DNA from: Verrucomicrobiales bacterium
GTDB lineage: Bacteria; Verrucomicrobiota; Verrucomicrobiia; Limisphaerales; CANJXF01
NCBI GenBank assembly: GCA_947478865.1
Contig: CANJXF010000003.1
Span: 90,912-139,401, forward strand
DNA length: 48,490 bases
Direction: 5' to 3'
The notes under the pieces are model-generated. The model was not told the DNA's origin. It ran no database searches and saw only the letters and a list, made by a program, of their open reading frames with translations. Of the stretch, positions 1-10,353 are shown piece after piece. Every line of letters starts with the position of its first letter. Position 1 is the stretch's first letter. Both the position numbers and the translations under genes were made by a program.

Positions 1-1
1 G

Positions 2-1153
2 CTCAATGAGTTTTTGCGGCCTCTTGGAATTTCCGGCGAGCCAGTTCGGCATTCCGAGAAATCGCCCGATCTGCAGCGCGCGAATTTTGAATCGACCAGA
101 CGCCAGCGAGAGCAGGTCCAACAACTGGTCGACCGCGTTCAGAACGTTTTCCGCGATACCGAACGTGTTCGGGAAAATTTCTTCTGGTCGAAACTAAAAG
201 ACGCCAAAGCGCCAGAGCAATGGGGCGACGCAAAAAGGGAGTTTCAAAAGAAGCTCTGGGACGACGTGATTGGCCGCCTGCCAGGAGTGGCCGCGCCCCT
301 AAATCCGCGCAGCCGGAAGATTTTTGAGAACGAAAAATCGACGGGCTACGAGGTCGTGCTCGATACGCGCCCGGATATTTTTGCCTGGGGGATTTTGCTG
401 CTGCCCAAAGATTTGAAAGCGGGGGAGCGACGGCCCGTGGTCGTTTGCCAGCACGGACTTGAAGGCGTGCCGATGGACGCGGTGACGATGGACGCGCAAA
501 CTCAAGGTTATAGATATTACCAGGGTTTTGCGACCCGTTTGGCGGCGCAGGGATTTGTTGTTTTCGTTCCGCATAATCCCTATCGGGGGCAGGACAAATT
601 TCGCGTGCTACAGCGCAAAGCCAATCCGCTCGGATTATCCCTTTTCTCGGTGATTCTTGAACAGCATCAGCAGGTTTTGCGGTGGCTCTCGGAGCAACCT
701 TTTGTGGATGCCAGGCGAATCGGCCTTTACGGACTTTCTTATGGCGGCAAAACGGCGATGCGCGTCCCAGCGTTGCTCGACGGCTACGCGTTATCGATCT
801 GTTCGGCTGATTTCAATGAATGGATTTTTAAAAACGTCAGCGTCGATTATCCGGGCAGCTATATGTTTGTCGGCGAATACGAAATGCCGGAATGGAATAT
901 CGGAAACACATTTAACTATGCGGAAATGGCCGCGCTGATCTCGCCTCGGCCGTTCATGGTCGAGCGCGGACACAATGATTCTGTGGGCCTTGATGAATAT
1001 GTTGCCTACGAATTCGCAAAAGTGCAGCGGCTTTACGACCGTCTTGGAATCGGCCATCGGACTGAGATTGAATTTTTCAACGGACCGCACCAAATCCACG
1101 GTGTCGGCACGTTTCAATTCCTGCACAAATATTTGGATTGGCCGGAGCGTTGA
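2..1153 (+). CDS. Alpha/beta hydrolase (dienelactone hydrolase / acetyl-esterase-like), 5' truncated
   Basis: The reading frame is open to the left edge, so the true start lies outside the window; 383 residues are visible. The nucleophile elbow G-L-S-Y-G-G has its serine codon at 737-739. An NGPHQIHG segment near the C-terminus (about 1082-1105) supplies the likely catalytic histidine, and an acidic residue in the GHNDSVGLDEY stretch (about 970-1002) could complete the triad. The middle part (RRPVVVCQHGLEG, FVVFVPHNPYRG) is the usual oxyanion and strand pattern of the fold. No signal peptide can be judged because the N-terminus is missing. Substrate is unknown; related large verrucomicrobial and planctomycetal members are usually called acetyl-xylan esterase-like or dienelactone hydrolase-like. 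The next gene, a DUF1080 lipoprotein, starts 47 bp later on the same strand and may be co-transcribed. Confidence 0.8.
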   Translation, partial: LNEFLRPLGISGEPVRHSEKSPDLQRANFESTRRQREQVQQLVDRVQNVFRDTERVRENFFWSKLKDAKAPEQWGDAKREFQKKLWDDVIGRLPGVAAPLNPRSRKIFENEKSTGYEVVLDTRPDIFAWGILLLPKDLKAGERRPVVVCQHGLEGVPMDAVTMDAQTQGYRYYQGFATRLAAQGFVVFVPHNPYRGQDKFRVLQRKANPLGLSLFSVILEQHQQVLRWLSEQPFVDARRIGLYGLSYGGKTAMRVPALLDGYALSICSADFNEWIFKNVSVDYPGSYMFVGEYEMPEWNIGNTFNYAEMAALISPRPFMVERGHNDSVGLDEYVAYEFAKVQRLYDRLGIGHRTEIEFFNGPHQIHGVGTFQFLHKYLDWPER

Positions 1154-1200
1154 GCGGTTTCCGCGTTGCCTTTGCAAAATGTTCGTTTAAAAGTGGCGTT

Positions 1201-1929
1201 ATGTTCAGTAATAAAAATTACGCCGTTCTTGTTGTCGCATTCGCGTCCTTCGTCATAGCCGGTTGCCAAACCATGCCGGCGAGCAAACATGTTTTGTTCG
1301 ATGGAAAAACGCTGGCTGGCTGGAAACAGCCGACCGGCAATTGGACGGTGGCGAAAGCCGTTTCGCTGGACGAACGCGATCCACATTTGTTCAAAATTAT
1401 CCCGGGCACAGGCGTTTTCGTGAATGGCGCCAAAGGCCAGGAGCCAAACTTGGTCAACGAAACTCCCCACGGCGATTGCGCGGCGCACATTGAGTTTTGC
1501 GTTTCGAGCAATTCAAATTCCGGCGCTTATTTTCAAGGCCGCTACGAAGTTCAGATTCTCGATAGCTGGGGCAAGATGGAGCCGACCTCGAGCGATTGCG
1601 GCGGAATTTACCAGCGGTGGAAGGGTGACAAAGGTTTTGAAGGTCACGCGCCCCGTGTCAACGCAAGCAAACCTCCGGGCGAATGGCAAAGCTTCGATGT
1701 GATCTTCCGCGCACCGCGCTTTGATGCGAATGGAAACAAGACTGAAAATGCGCGTTTCGTGAAAGTCATTCACAACGGAAAAATCGTCCACGAAAATGTC
1801 GAGGTCACGGGTCCGACGCGTTCAGCGGCTTTCAACAACGAGAAGCCCACCGGGCCGCTGATGCTGCAAGGCGACCATGGGCCGGTCGCGTTTCGGAATA
1901 TTTGGATGAAGTCGCTCGACCTGAAGTGA
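1201..1929 (+). CDS. DUF1080 (3-keto-disaccharide hydrolase-like) lipoprotein
   Basis: A 242-residue protein. I chose the ATG at 1201 because it begins a classic lipoprotein signal: MFSNKNY, a hydrophobic stretch, then V-I-A-G-C with the lipidated Cys at residue 21. An upstream in-frame extension to 1138 lies inside the preceding gene. The mature part has the DUF1080 start (VLFDGKTLAGWK), the N-S-G-A-Y-F-Q-G-R-Y-E-V-Q-I motif of the concanavalin-like sandwich, the SDCGGIYQ segment and a C-terminal GPVAFRNIW strand. The family folds as a beta-sandwich; some members hydrolyse 3-keto-glycosides, while many are unassigned. It probably sits on the inner leaflet of the outer membrane or in the periplasm and acts on sugars together with the upstream hydrolase. 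The exact substrate cannot be read from sequence. Confidence 0.85.
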   Translation: MFSNKNYAVLVVAFASFVIAGCQTMPASKHVLFDGKTLAGWKQPTGNWTVAKAVSLDERDPHLFKIIPGTGVFVNGAKGQEPNLVNETPHGDCAAHIEFCVSSNSNSGAYFQGRYEVQILDSWGKMEPTSSDCGGIYQRWKGDKGFEGHAPRVNASKPPGEWQSFDVIFRAPRFDANGNKTENARFVKVIHNGKIVHENVEVTGPTRSAAFNNEKPTGPLMLQGDHGPVAFRNIWMKSLDLK

Positions 1930-1979
1930 TCGGAAGATCTGAGCTTTTAGATTTTTCGGGCTGCTGATTCGAGAGTTTA

Positions 1980-2360
1980 TTAAGGCACGGTCATTCTAAA
2001 TTTTGGAATTCGCGTCAAAACGCGTCGTCCGTCTGCATCAACGCCCAGATAACTTCCTTCAGCCACGGCGCTATTGGTATCCAGCAGATGATACGAGTTG
2101 TAGCTGAACTTTTCACCAGGCTCGATCGTCGGATGTTCGCCGACAACCCCGTCGCCCTCCACGGCGGTGATTTCGCCGCGCTCGTTGGTCACGACCCATT
2201 TGCGGCCGTGAATCGTGATAGGAACTTCGGTGTTGTTATGAATGCTGATGAAATAAGCAAAGCAATGCGGGCGATCCGCGGGCGTATCCACATCCGGCTG
2301 ATAGGTCACGCGATCAACGGTCACTTTCAAATCCGGCGGTTCAAAAAATTCTGCGCTCAC
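1980..2360 (-). CDS. apaG: ApaG domain protein (Co2+/Mg2+ efflux protein family)
   Basis: A 126-residue single-domain protein that matches the normal ApaG length (about 125). Typical family segments are visible: the strand pair ending in YFISIHNNTEVPITIHGRKW, the acidic GEITAVEGDGVVGEHPTIEPGEKFSY block, and the final G-S-Y-L-G-V plus IPKFRMTVP. ApaG has a fibronectin-III-like beta-sandwich; its cellular role is unsettled (linked to metal resistance and to Ap4A metabolism in enterobacteria). In E. coli apaG is in the surA-pdxA-rsmA-apaG cluster; here it is about 17 kb from surA/pdxA and stands alone, convergent with the DUF1080 gene and divergent from glgB. No clear terminator is seen in the 50 bp shared with the upstream convergent gene. 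Confidence 0.93.
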   Translation of the reverse strand: MSAEFFEPPDLKVTVDRVTYQPDVDTPADRPHCFAYFISIHNNTEVPITIHGRKWVVTNERGEITAVEGDGVVGEHPTIEPGEKFSYNSYHLLDTNSAVAEGSYLGVDADGRRVLTRIPKFRMTVP

Positions 2361-2559
2361 GCGGCGGAACGTAAACTTCGTTGGACAGAAATGACAGGCT
2401 TAACCAAAACAAGGGCGGCAAACATGGCCGATTCGGTTTATTCGGGCTTCTGTAAATTCAGTTAATTCGGCCCGCTGTTTACTTCGGCTACGATTTCATC
2501 CGGTTGCCTTAATTTTTTTGAGGTTCTCATCTTCGGTTCGGGTGTTAGATTCGCGGTTG

Positions 2560-4755
2560 ATGATTTTGACACAGGCAGAATTGGACAGCCTCGTTTACGT
2601 TCAACATCGGTCGCCGCACACGCTTTTGGGCATGCATCCGCTCGGCGATGGTTCCGGCGTTGTGGTCCGCGCTTTTCTGCCTGATGCAGCGCAGGTTGAA
2701 ATCGTCCCCACACACGAAAAGAAAAAGCCGACGATCAAGCTTCAGAAAATTCACGAGTCTGGAATTTTTGAGGGCGTAGCAAAGGACAGTGGCAAAGTTT
2801 ACGCCTACGATTTGGTGGTGACGAATCGCGACGGCAACCGCTGGCAAACGCGTGATCCTTACTCGTTTCTCCCAACGCTTGGCGAACAGGATTTGTATTT
2901 ATTCGGCCAGGGAAATGAGAACCGAATTTACGAAAAGCTCGGCGCGCATCTCCGGCAAATCGATGGCGTTTGGGGAACCAGTTTCGGCGTTTGGGCTCCG
3001 AATGCGCAGCGCGTCAGTGTGGTCGGGGATTTCAATGGATGGGACGGACGCCGTCATTCAATGCGATCTCTCGGCGCGAGTGGCGTTTGGGAAATTTTTG
3101 TTCCCGGCGTCGGCGAAGGTGCGCATTACAAATTCGAAATCAAGAATCTGCACGGCGCGATTGTTTTGAAAACCGATCCATACGGATATTTTTTCGAATC
3201 CGCGCCGAAGAACGCCTCCATTGTCTGGGACATCAACAAAAACAAGTGGAGCGACGAGGGGTGGTTGAAAAAACGGCGCGAGGCCAATCCGTTCCGCTCG
3301 CCGATGAGCATTTACGAAGTCCACCTCGGCTCATGGCAAAAGAAGAATGCGTTTGAGTCGTTCAGCTACCGCGAGCTCGCCGGACCGCTCGTCGATTACG
3401 TGCGCAAAATGAATTTCACGCACGTCGAGTTTTTGCCCGTCTCTGAGCACGCCTATTATCCGAGCTGGGGTTATCAAGTGACCGGATTTTATTCGCCCAC
3501 GAGCCGCTTCGGGACGCCGGACGATTTTCAATTTCTCGTCAACGCGCTGCACGAAGCCGGCATCGGCGTGATCATCGATTGGGTTCCGGCGCATTTTCCG
3601 CGTGACGAATGGGCGCTGGCGAAATTCGACGGCACCGCGCTTTACGAACACGAAGATCCGCGCCAGGGCTCCCATCAGGATTGGGGCACGCTGATTTTCA
3701 ATTTCGGGCGCAACGAAGTTAAAAACTTCCTCTCGGCCAACGCCCTTTTCTGGTGCGACAAATTTCACATCGACGGCCTGCGCGTTGATGCGGTCGCGTC
3801 GATGCTCTACCTCGATTACTCCCGCAAAGCCGGCGAATGGGTTCCGAATAAATACGGCGGGCGCGAAAATATTGAAGCCGTCGAATTTCTCCGTCACGCG
3901 AATCACCTCGTTCACACCGAACATCCCGGCGCGATCACCATTGCCGAAGAATCGACCGCCTGGCCGCAAGTCACTCGACCGCCCTACATTGGCGGGCTCG
4001 GCTTCACGTTCAAGTGGAACATGGGCTGGATGCACGACACGTTGAAGTATTTCAGCCACGACCCGATTCACCGAAAATACCATCAGAACGATCTCACGTT
4101 CGCGATGCTCTATCATCACAACGAGAATTTCATCCTGCCGATTTCGCACGACGAAGTTGTGCACGGCAAAGGTTCACTCATCGGCAAAATGCCCGGCGAC
4201 GACTGGCAAAAATTCGCAAACCTTCGCGCGCTGCTCGGCTATCAATGGCTTTTTCCCGGCAAACAACTTCTGATGATGGGCAGCGAATTCGGCCAAATCC
4301 GCGAATGGAACGAAAACGTCTCTCTCGATTGGGGCCTGCTCGACGCCGGCCCATATCATCGCGGCACACAGCGCTTCGTGGAAGATTTGAATAAATTCTA
4401 TCGGAACGAACCCGCGCTCTGGGATGGTGACTACGATTTATCCGGCTTTTATTGGATCGATTGCGGTGACGCCGACAACAGCATCCTCTCGTTCGTGCGG
4501 CAGAATCAGGACGGCTCGCGACAAGTTGCCGTCATAATGAATCTCACTCCAGTTTTGCGAACGAACTATCGCATTGGCCTGCCCAAACCTGGTTTCTGGA
4601 AAGAGGCATTGAATACCGATGCCGGAATCTACGCAGGCTCCAATGCCGGAAACCTGGGAGGCGTTACCGCGCATCCTCACAAATGGCACAATCAGGAGTT
4701 TTCCGCGGAGATCACTTTGCCCCCGTTGAGCGTGGTGGCGTTCAACAACGACTGA
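2560..4755 (+). CDS. glgB: 1,4-alpha-glucan branching enzyme GlgB
   Basis: A 731-residue GH13 family branching enzyme that forms alpha-1,6 branches in glycogen. The ATG at 2560 fits the family N-terminus better than a TTG 42 bp upstream. An N-terminal domain (about 1-100, containing SPHTLLGMHPL) and a CBM48 (about 110-210, FGVWAPNAQRVSVVGDFNGWD) precede the TIM barrel. Catalytic residues by motif: nucleophile D410 in DGLRVDAVASMLY, acid/base E463 in IAEESTAWP, transition-state D531 in ISHDEVVHGK. Region I reads DWVPAHFP where DWVPGHFP is more usual, a minor change. The C-terminal beta domain ends LPPLSVVAFNND. No other glycogen gene is adjacent, so it appears monocistronic in this window. Confidence 0.97.
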   Translation: MILTQAELDSLVYVQHRSPHTLLGMHPLGDGSGVVVRAFLPDAAQVEIVPTHEKKKPTIKLQKIHESGIFEGVAKDSGKVYAYDLVVTNRDGNRWQTRDPYSFLPTLGEQDLYLFGQGNENRIYEKLGAHLRQIDGVWGTSFGVWAPNAQRVSVVGDFNGWDGRRHSMRSLGASGVWEIFVPGVGEGAHYKFEIKNLHGAIVLKTDPYGYFFESAPKNASIVWDINKNKWSDEGWLKKRREANPFRSPMSIYEVHLGSWQKKNAFESFSYRELAGPLVDYVRKMNFTHVEFLPVSEHAYYPSWGYQVTGFYSPTSRFGTPDDFQFLVNALHEAGIGVIIDWVPAHFPRDEWALAKFDGTALYEHEDPRQGSHQDWGTLIFNFGRNEVKNFLSANALFWCDKFHIDGLRVDAVASMLYLDYSRKAGEWVPNKYGGRENIEAVEFLRHANHLVHTEHPGAITIAEESTAWPQVTRPPYIGGLGFTFKWNMGWMHDTLKYFSHDPIHRKYHQNDLTFAMLYHHNENFILPISHDEVVHGKGSLIGKMPGDDWQKFANLRALLGYQWLFPGKQLLMMGSEFGQIREWNENVSLDWGLLDAGPYHRGTQRFVEDLNKFYRNEPALWDGDYDLSGFYWIDCGDADNSILSFVRQNQDGSRQVAVIMNLTPVLRTNYRIGLPKPGFWKEALNTDAGIYAGSNAGNLGGVTAHPHKWHNQEFSAEITLPPLSVVAFNND

Positions 4756-4881
4756 TCTGGCCCCCCAGCGGGCGCGGTGTGATTTGTTCATGCGCGAGCT
4801 GGACATTTTCTAAGCGCTATCATCGCGCAGACCGGCTCGGTCATTCGCAAATTTTAAAAATCGAGCCACATTCAATGTGGG

Positions 4882-6837
4882 ATGAAAAAGGACAATTCAC
4901 TTCCGCCCGTTCCGCCGCGAAAGGACGCTCCCTTTCCACAGTGGAGATTTCCGCTGTGGTATTTGCCCTTGATGATTTTGATTCTTTGGCTCTGGCAGGG
5001 AACCGTTTCTCAATTTGCCGTGCGCACGATTCCTTACAGCGAGTTCAAGGAGCATCTCGCTCGTGGACAGGTCTTGGAGGCATCGGTCAAAACGGACGAA
5101 ATCACTGGCAAAATTCAAACCAACGCGGTCCCGCCCGAATCGAAAGCGGCCACCACAAGCACGAATGCTTCCGCGGCGGCGAAGTGGGATAGAGGTAAGT
5201 TTATCTTCCGCACCATCCGCGTGGAGGACCCGAAGCTCGTGGAGGAGCTGCAAGCCGCCAATGTGAAGTTCGTTGGGGTGCGGCCGAGTGTTATGTCGCA
5301 GTTTTTGCTCGGCTGGATTTTGCCGATTGGAATCATGATTGCACTCTGGGTCTTCATCTCACGAAAAATTGCCGGCGGTGGAGGCCCGGGCCAATCGATT
5401 CTCAGCATCGGCAAAAGCAAAGCCCGGCTCGCCGTGGATAAAGATACGGGTGTCACGTTTGGCGATGTGGCCGGGTGCGAGGAAGCGAAGTTTGAGTTGC
5501 AGGAAGTCGTCGATTTTTTAAAGAATCCCGATCGCTACAAAGCCATTGGCGCGAAAATTCCCAAGGGCGTTTTGCTGGTCGGCCCGCCCGGCACCGGAAA
5601 AACGTTGCTGGCTCGCGCCGTCGCGGGTGAAGCGAAAGTTCCGTTCTTTTATCTGACCGGCAGCGATTTCGTGGAGATGTTTGTCGGCGTTGGCGCGGCG
5701 CGTGTGCGCGATTTATTTCAACAGGCCAAAGGGCAAGCGCCATGCATCATTTTTATCGACGAACTCGATGCCATCGGTCGCCAGCGCGGCGTGCACATCG
5801 GTGCGGTGAACGATGAACGCGAACAAACCTTAAACCAATTGTTGGTCGAAATGGACGGCTTCGAAGCGAACACCGGCGTGATTTTACTTTCCGCAACGAA
5901 TCGGCCTGACGTTCTCGACCGGGCGTTGTTGCGGCCCGGCCGATTTGATCGCCAAGTGATTGTTGATGCGCCGGACGTGGAGGGTCGCGAGGCAGTTTTA
6001 AAAGTCCATGCACGCGGAAAACCGCTGGGCAACGATGTTGATTTGCGTCGAATCGCCCAGGCGACGCCCGGGTTTTCCGGAGCTGATTTGGCAAATGCGT
6101 TAAACGAAGCCGCATTGCTCGCCGCACGGCATCAAGGCAAAGAAATTTCTGAAAAAGACCTTGAGGAAGCTGTGGAGAAAGTTGTTGCCGGCCCCGAAAG
6201 AAAGAGCCGCCGATTGACCGAAGATCAAAAGCAGCGCGTGGCCTATCACGAGGTTGGCCATGCGCTGGTTGCCGCCCACAGCGAACATTCCGACCCGGTT
6301 CACAAAATCAGCATTATTCCACGCGGACACGCCGCGCTCGGCTACACGATGCAGCTTCCGACCGATGATCAATATCTTCTCAGCCGATCTGAATTGATGG
6401 ATCGCCTGCGCGGTTTGCTCGGCGGTCGCGCGGCGGAGGAGCTTGTTTTTCCCGAAGTGACAACCGGTGCTGAGAACGATCTTGAACGCGCCACCGCTTT
6501 GGCGCGGCAAATGATTTGCGTCTACGGCATGAGCGACAAGATCGGCCTCGTGCATTGCGCCCAGCGCCCGAATCAGTTTCTGATTGGGGCCGATGCGCAA
6601 TTCCAGCGCGATTGCAGCGAGGCAACCGCGCGCGAAATCGATCAGGAAGTAAAGAAATTGCTGGATCGCGTTTATGTGGAAGCAAAGGAAATTCTCACTG
6701 CCTTCCGCCAGGAGCTGGAATTCGTGACGCGCGAATTGCTCAAGAGCGAAAGTCTCGACGGCCCCACTTTTTATCGGCTGATCGGCAAGACCAGTCCGGA
6801 GAGACGCCGCGATCCAGTGGCTGCCGCGATTAGCTGA
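4882..6837 (+). CDS. ftsH: ATP-dependent zinc metalloprotease FtsH
   Basis: A 651-residue membrane-anchored AAA+ protease for quality control of membrane and short-lived cytosolic proteins. Two membrane segments (about 25-42 and 139-158) flank a periplasmic FtsH extracellular domain. The AAA module has Walker A GPPGTGKT (234-241), Walker [12 protein letters not shown] (about 289-299) and the second region of homology ending [10 protein letters not shown]. The peptidase active site is H456-E457-V-G-H460, with D533 in [10 protein letters not shown] as third zinc ligand; the usual motif is HEAGH, so Ala to Val here is a small, zinc-compatible change. The start ATG gives the expected short cytoplasmic tail before the first helix. 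It lies between glgB and sdhCAB with 116-126 bp on each side, so it is probably its own unit. Confidence 0.97.
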   Translation: MKKDNSLPPVPPRKDAPFPQWRFPLWYLPLMILILWLWQGTVSQFAVRTIPYSEFKEHLARGQVLEASVKTDEITGKIQTNAVPPESKAATTSTNASAAAKWDRGKFIFRTIRVEDPKLVEELQAANVKFVGVRPSVMSQFLLGWILPIGIMIALWVFISRKIAGGGGPGQSILSIGKSKARLAVDKDTGVTFGDVAGCEEAKFELQEVVDFLKNPDRYKAIGAKIPKGVLLVGPPGTGKTLLARAVAGEAKVPFFYLTGSDFVEMFVGVGAARVRDLFQQAKGQAPCIIFIDELDAIGRQRGVHIGAVNDEREQTLNQLLVEMDGFEANTGVILLSATNRPDVLDRALLRPGRFDRQVIVDAPDVEGREAVLKVHARGKPLGNDVDLRRIAQATPGFSGADLANALNEAALLAARHQGKEISEKDLEEAVEKVVAGPERKSRRLTEDQKQRVAYHEVGHALVAAHSEHSDPVHKISIIPRGHAALGYTMQLPTDDQYLLSRSELMDRLRGLLGGRAAEELVFPEVTTGAENDLERATALARQMICVYGMSDKIGLVHCAQRPNQFLIGADAQFQRDCSEATAREIDQEVKKLLDRVYVEAKEILTAFRQELEFVTRELLKSESLDGPTFYRLIGKTSPERRRDPVAAAIS

Positions 6838-6953
6838 CGTAACAATTTTCCAAGTCGGGCTTATACCGCATTAGCTTCCATTGACGTCGTGCTCAGCAAT
6901 TATTAGCTTCACTCACGTTGCTCGGAACTTATGACGTCTGCCGAGAACGACTA

Positions 6954-7661
6954 ATGAATATAATCACCAACCTTTTTAGCTCTTCGGTCGGGAAGAAATA
7001 CATCATGGCTGTGACCGGCTTTTCGCTGTTCGGTTTTGTCATCGCGCATTTGATCGGCAACCTCCAGATTTTCCTGGGACCGGAAGCGATCAACCGTTAC
7101 GGGCATTTCCTGCAGTCGAACATGGAAATTATTTGGCCGGCGCGAATTGGATTGCTGGTCATCATCGCGCTGCACATCTGGGCGGCAATCAAGATTTCGG
7201 CAGAAAATAAGGCGGCGCGGCCGGTTGCTTACGCGGAATATAATCCCACGGTCGCCAGTTATGCCTCGCGCACGATGTTGATGAGCGGGCTGATTGTTTT
7301 CTTTTTCATTCTATATCACCTGCTGCATTTCACGGTGCAGGTGGATCAGGTGAACCTCACCGGAAAAAGCTTCGTGAATTTGCATGACGCAGAAGGCCGC
7401 CATGATGTCTTCGCGATGATGGTCCTCGGATTTTCCAAACCGATTGTTTCGCTCTTCTATATTATTGCGATCTCCCTGCTGTCGCTCCATTTGAGTCACG
7501 GCGTTCGCTCAATGTTCCAATCGCTTGGTTGGAAGAAGAAATCGTATGCGAACGTGCTCCACTGTTTCGCGACGGGCGTTTCGATTTTTATTTTCGTCGG
7601 TTATGTCTCCATCCCCATTGCCATCCTGCTCGGTTTTGGAAAGGAGGCGTTAAGTAAATGA
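6954..7661 (+). CDS. sdhC: Succinate dehydrogenase cytochrome b subunit (b558 type)
   Basis: A 235-residue membrane anchor of complex II. The ATG at 6954 starts a normal N-terminus ([22 protein letters not shown]); a TTG 36 bp upstream adds residues unlike the family. Five hydrophobic helices are visible, the first at about 17-37 and the third containing [11 protein letters not shown]. Conserved histidines within the helices ([30 protein letters not shown]) are the expected haem ligands for a di-haem single-subunit anchor of the Bacteroidetes/Wolinella type. Its stop overlaps the start of sdhA as ATGA, showing translational coupling. The operon order C-A-B without a separate sdhD agrees with this anchor type. 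Confidence 0.95.
   Translation: MNIITNLFSSSVGKKYIMAVTGFSLFGFVIAHLIGNLQIFLGPEAINRYGHFLQSNMEIIWPARIGLLVIIALHIWAAIKISAENKAARPVAYAEYNPTVASYASRTMLMSGLIVFFFILYHLLHFTVQVDQVNLTGKSFVNLHDAEGRHDVFAMMVLGFSKPIVSLFYIIAISLLSLHLSHGVRSMFQSLGWKKKSYANVLHCFATGVSIFIFVGYVSIPIAILLGFGKEALSK
7641..7647 (+). promoter_or_regulatory. Strong ribosome binding site for sdhA
   Basis: AAGGAGG lies ten bases before the sdhA ATG and inside the last codons of sdhC. It is the best Shine-Dalgarno match I noticed in the window and fixes the sdhA start at 7658. Confidence 0.85.
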
Positions 7662-9574
7662 AACTCGATTCCAAAATTCCGCCCGGCCCAGTCACAGAAA
7701 AGTGGGAGAAATATAAATTCGATTTGAAGCTGGTGAACCCGGCGAACAAACGGAAGTACGATGTCATCGTTGTTGGTTCCGGGCTCGCAGGCGCGGCCGC
7801 GGCCGCGAGCATGGCCGAGATGGGTTACAACGTAAAATGTTTCTGCTATCAGGACAGCCCGCGCCGCGCCCACAGCATTGCGGCGCAAGGCGGAATCAAT
7901 GCCGCCAAAAATTATCAAAACGACGGCGACAGCATTTACCGGCTTTTTTATGACACGATCAAAGGCGGCGATTTCCGCGCGCGTGAGGCGAACGTTTATC
8001 GATTGGCGCAAACCAGTGTGAAAATCATCGACCAATGCGTCGCGCAAGGCGTTCCGTTCGCGCGCGAATACGGCGGCCTGCTCGCGAATCGTTCCTTCGG
8101 GGGCGCGCAGGTTTCGCGCACGTTTTATGCACGTGGCCAAACCGGCCAGCAGCTTTTGCTCGGCGCCTATCAAGCGCTCTGCCGTCAGATCGGCTTGGGC
8201 AAAGTCCAAATGTTCGAGCGCACAGAAATGTTGGAACTCGTCGTTGTGGACGGGCACGCGAAGGGAATCATTGTCCGCGATCTGGTGACCGGAGAGATCT
8301 CAGCGCACGCAGCGGATGCGGTGGTTCTTGGCACCGGCGGTTACGGAAACGTTTTCTATCTTTCGACGAATGCGAAAGGCTGCAACACCACAGCGATCTG
8401 GCGCGCTTACAAAAAGGGAGCTGCGCTCGCGAATCCATGCTACACGCAAATTCATCCGACCTGCATTCCTGTCAGCGGCGAGCATCAATCCAAATTAACT
8501 TTGATGTCGGAATCGCTGCGCAACGATGGGCGTGTCTGGACGCCGAAGCGTAAAGAGGATTGCGGCAAAGCTCCGGGCGATATTCCTGAAGCCGACCGCG
8601 ATTACATTCTCGAACGAAAATATCCGAGCTACGGAAATCTGGCTCCGCGCGACATCTCTTCACGCGCCGCGAAGGAGGCTTGCGACAAGGGTCTTGGCGT
8701 CGGCCCTGGCGGCCTGGGCGTTTATCTCGATTTTGCCGACGCGATCAAGCGCCTGGGCGAAAGCACGGTGCGCGAGCGCTACGGAAATCTTTTTGACATG
8801 TATGAAAAGATCACCGGCGAAAACGCCTACAAGGTTCCGATGCGTATTTATCCTGCCGTGCATTACACGATGGGCGGAACGTGGGTGGATTACAATTTGA
8901 TGAGTTCCATTCCCGGTTTGTTTGTGATCGGCGAAGCGAATTTTTCCGATCATGGAGCAAATCGCCTTGGTGCCAGCGCGCTGATGCAAGGTCTGGCCGA
9001 CGGCTACTTCGTCTTGCCCTATACCATTGGAAATTATTTCGCGACCGAGAAACAGCCGAAGCACAAGACCGATCACGCGGAGTTTAAAAAAGCCTTGGGC
9101 GAAGTTGAGACGCGCACCAAAAAACTCCTCTCGATCAAAGGCAAGCGCACCGTGAATTCTTTCCACAAGGAACTTGGCAAAATCGTTTGGGACAAATGCG
9201 GCATGGCGCGCGATGAAAAAGGATTGAAAGAAGCGCTCCAGCAAATTCCTGCGCTGCGCGAAGAATTTTGGAAAAACGTCAACGTCGCGGGCGAGAACGG
9301 CGAGCTGAATCAAAACCTCGAACACGCCGGGCGCGTGGCTGATTTTCTGGAATTCGCCGAGCTGATGTGCTTGGACGCGTTGAATCGTCGCGAGTCGTGC
9401 GGCGGACATTTTCGAACCGAATTCCAAACTGAAGATGGCGAAGCGAAACGCGATGACGAAAATTTCGCCTACGTCGCCGCATGGGAGTACGCCGGTGAAG
9501 GCAAGCCGCCAATTTTGAACAAAGAACCGCTCGTTTATGAAGAAGTCCACATGAGCACACGGAGCTATAAGTAA
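7658..9574 (+). CDS. sdhA: Succinate dehydrogenase flavoprotein subunit
   Basis: A 638-residue FAD-binding catalytic subunit that oxidises succinate to fumarate. The dinucleotide-binding motif [19 protein letters not shown] opens the FAD domain, and H72 in [11 protein letters not shown] is the expected covalent FAD site. The capping-domain and active-site segments ATGGYGN-like [22 protein letters not shown] and the [21 protein letters not shown] block are present. The length and sequence style fit the long form found with b558-type anchors (Bacteroidetes, Chlorobi, epsilon-proteobacteria) more than the enteric form. It is preceded by a strong ribosome site and its stop overlaps the ATG of sdhB (TAATG), so the three genes are translationally coupled. 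Confidence 0.97.
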   Translation: MKLDSKIPPGPVTEKWEKYKFDLKLVNPANKRKYDVIVVGSGLAGAAAAASMAEMGYNVKCFCYQDSPRRAHSIAAQGGINAAKNYQNDGDSIYRLFYDTIKGGDFRAREANVYRLAQTSVKIIDQCVAQGVPFAREYGGLLANRSFGGAQVSRTFYARGQTGQQLLLGAYQALCRQIGLGKVQMFERTEMLELVVVDGHAKGIIVRDLVTGEISAHAADAVVLGTGGYGNVFYLSTNAKGCNTTAIWRAYKKGAALANPCYTQIHPTCIPVSGEHQSKLTLMSESLRNDGRVWTPKRKEDCGKAPGDIPEADRDYILERKYPSYGNLAPRDISSRAAKEACDKGLGVGPGGLGVYLDFADAIKRLGESTVRERYGNLFDMYEKITGENAYKVPMRIYPAVHYTMGGTWVDYNLMSSIPGLFVIGEANFSDHGANRLGASALMQGLADGYFVLPYTIGNYFATEKQPKHKTDHAEFKKALGEVETRTKKLLSIKGKRTVNSFHKELGKIVWDKCGMARDEKGLKEALQQIPALREEFWKNVNVAGENGELNQNLEHAGRVADFLEFAELMCLDALNRRESCGGHFRTEFQTEDGEAKRDDENFAYVAAWEYAGEGKPPILNKEPLVYEEVHMSTRSYK

Positions 9575-10341
9575 TGAATCTCACGCTCAAAGTTTGGCGG
9601 CAGAAGAACCCGAATGACGCCGGCGGCATCGTCACCTACGACGCCAATGACATTATTCCCGACATGTCGTTTCTCGAAATGCTCGACGTGGTCAACGAAG
9701 ACCTGATTTCGCGCGGCGAGGAACCGATTGCCTTCGACTCCGATTGTCGCGAAGGAATTTGCGGCACTTGCTCGATGGTCATCGACGGCATCGCGCACGG
9801 CGGTCAGCGCGGCACCACGGTTTGCCAATTGCACATGCGCCATTTCAATGACGGCGATACCATCACGATTGAACCGTGGCGGGCTAAAGCATTTCCCGTC
9901 ATTAAAGATTTGGTCACCGACCGAAGCGCCTTCGACAGAATTATTGAATCCGGCGGTTTTGTTTCCGTAAACACAGGCGGCACACCGGATGGAAATACGC
10001 TTCCTATTCCCAAAGTGGACGCCGACGAAGCGATGGACGCCGCAGCCTGCATTGGCTGCGGAGCGTGCGTGGCGGCGTGTAAGAACGCCTCCGCTATGTT
10101 GTTTGTTTCCGCCAAAGTTTCGCACCTTGCTCTGTTGCCCCAGGGCAAGCCAGAGGCCGAACGCCGCGTCTTGAAAATGGTCAAGGCCATGGACGAAGCC
10201 GGTTTTGGAAATTGCACTGTGACCGGTTCCTGCGAAGCAGTTTGCCCGAAAGAGATCAGCCTGGATTTCATCGCGAAATTGAATCGCGAATTCGGCAAAG
10301 CCATTTTGAAGAATCGCGCGGAACGACAAGTCGCAGATTGA
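9574..10341 (+). CDS. sdhB: Succinate dehydrogenase / fumarate reductase iron-sulfur subunit
   Basis: A 255-residue electron-transfer subunit. An N-terminal plant-ferredoxin-like domain has the [2Fe-2S] cysteines in [10 protein letters not shown] with a later Cys in TTVCQL. The C-terminal domain has [11 protein letters not shown] for [4Fe-4S], and [12 protein letters not shown] closing the three-cluster set. It passes electrons from SdhA FAD to haem and quinone in SdhC. A 7-bp hairpin spans the stop codon. The next gene is convergent and begins at the very next base, so the operon ends here. Confidence 0.96.
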   Translation: MNLTLKVWRQKNPNDAGGIVTYDANDIIPDMSFLEMLDVVNEDLISRGEEPIAFDSDCREGICGTCSMVIDGIAHGGQRGTTVCQLHMRHFNDGDTITIEPWRAKAFPVIKDLVTDRSAFDRIIESGGFVSVNTGGTPDGNTLPIPKVDADEAMDAAACIGCGACVAACKNASAMLFVSAKVSHLALLPQGKPEAERRVLKMVKAMDEAGFGNCTVTGSCEAVCPKEISLDFIAKLNREFGKAILKNRAERQVAD

Positions 10342-10353
10342 TTAATCTGCTTT
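10333..10353 (+). terminator. Possible weak terminator over the sdhB stop codon
   Basis: GCAGATT (10333-10339) pairs perfectly with AATCTGC (10344-10350) across a four-base loop and is followed by only TTT. It covers the stop codons of sdhB and of the convergent gene. The poor U-tract makes this a weak candidate. Confidence 0.4.

Noticed and set aside
3331-4164. 277-residue minus-strand open frame
   Set aside because: Antisense to glgB; no motif.
6881-6906. TTGACG and TATTAG upstream of sdhC as a promoter
   Set aside because: Spacing is only 14 bp; too short for a standard promoter.
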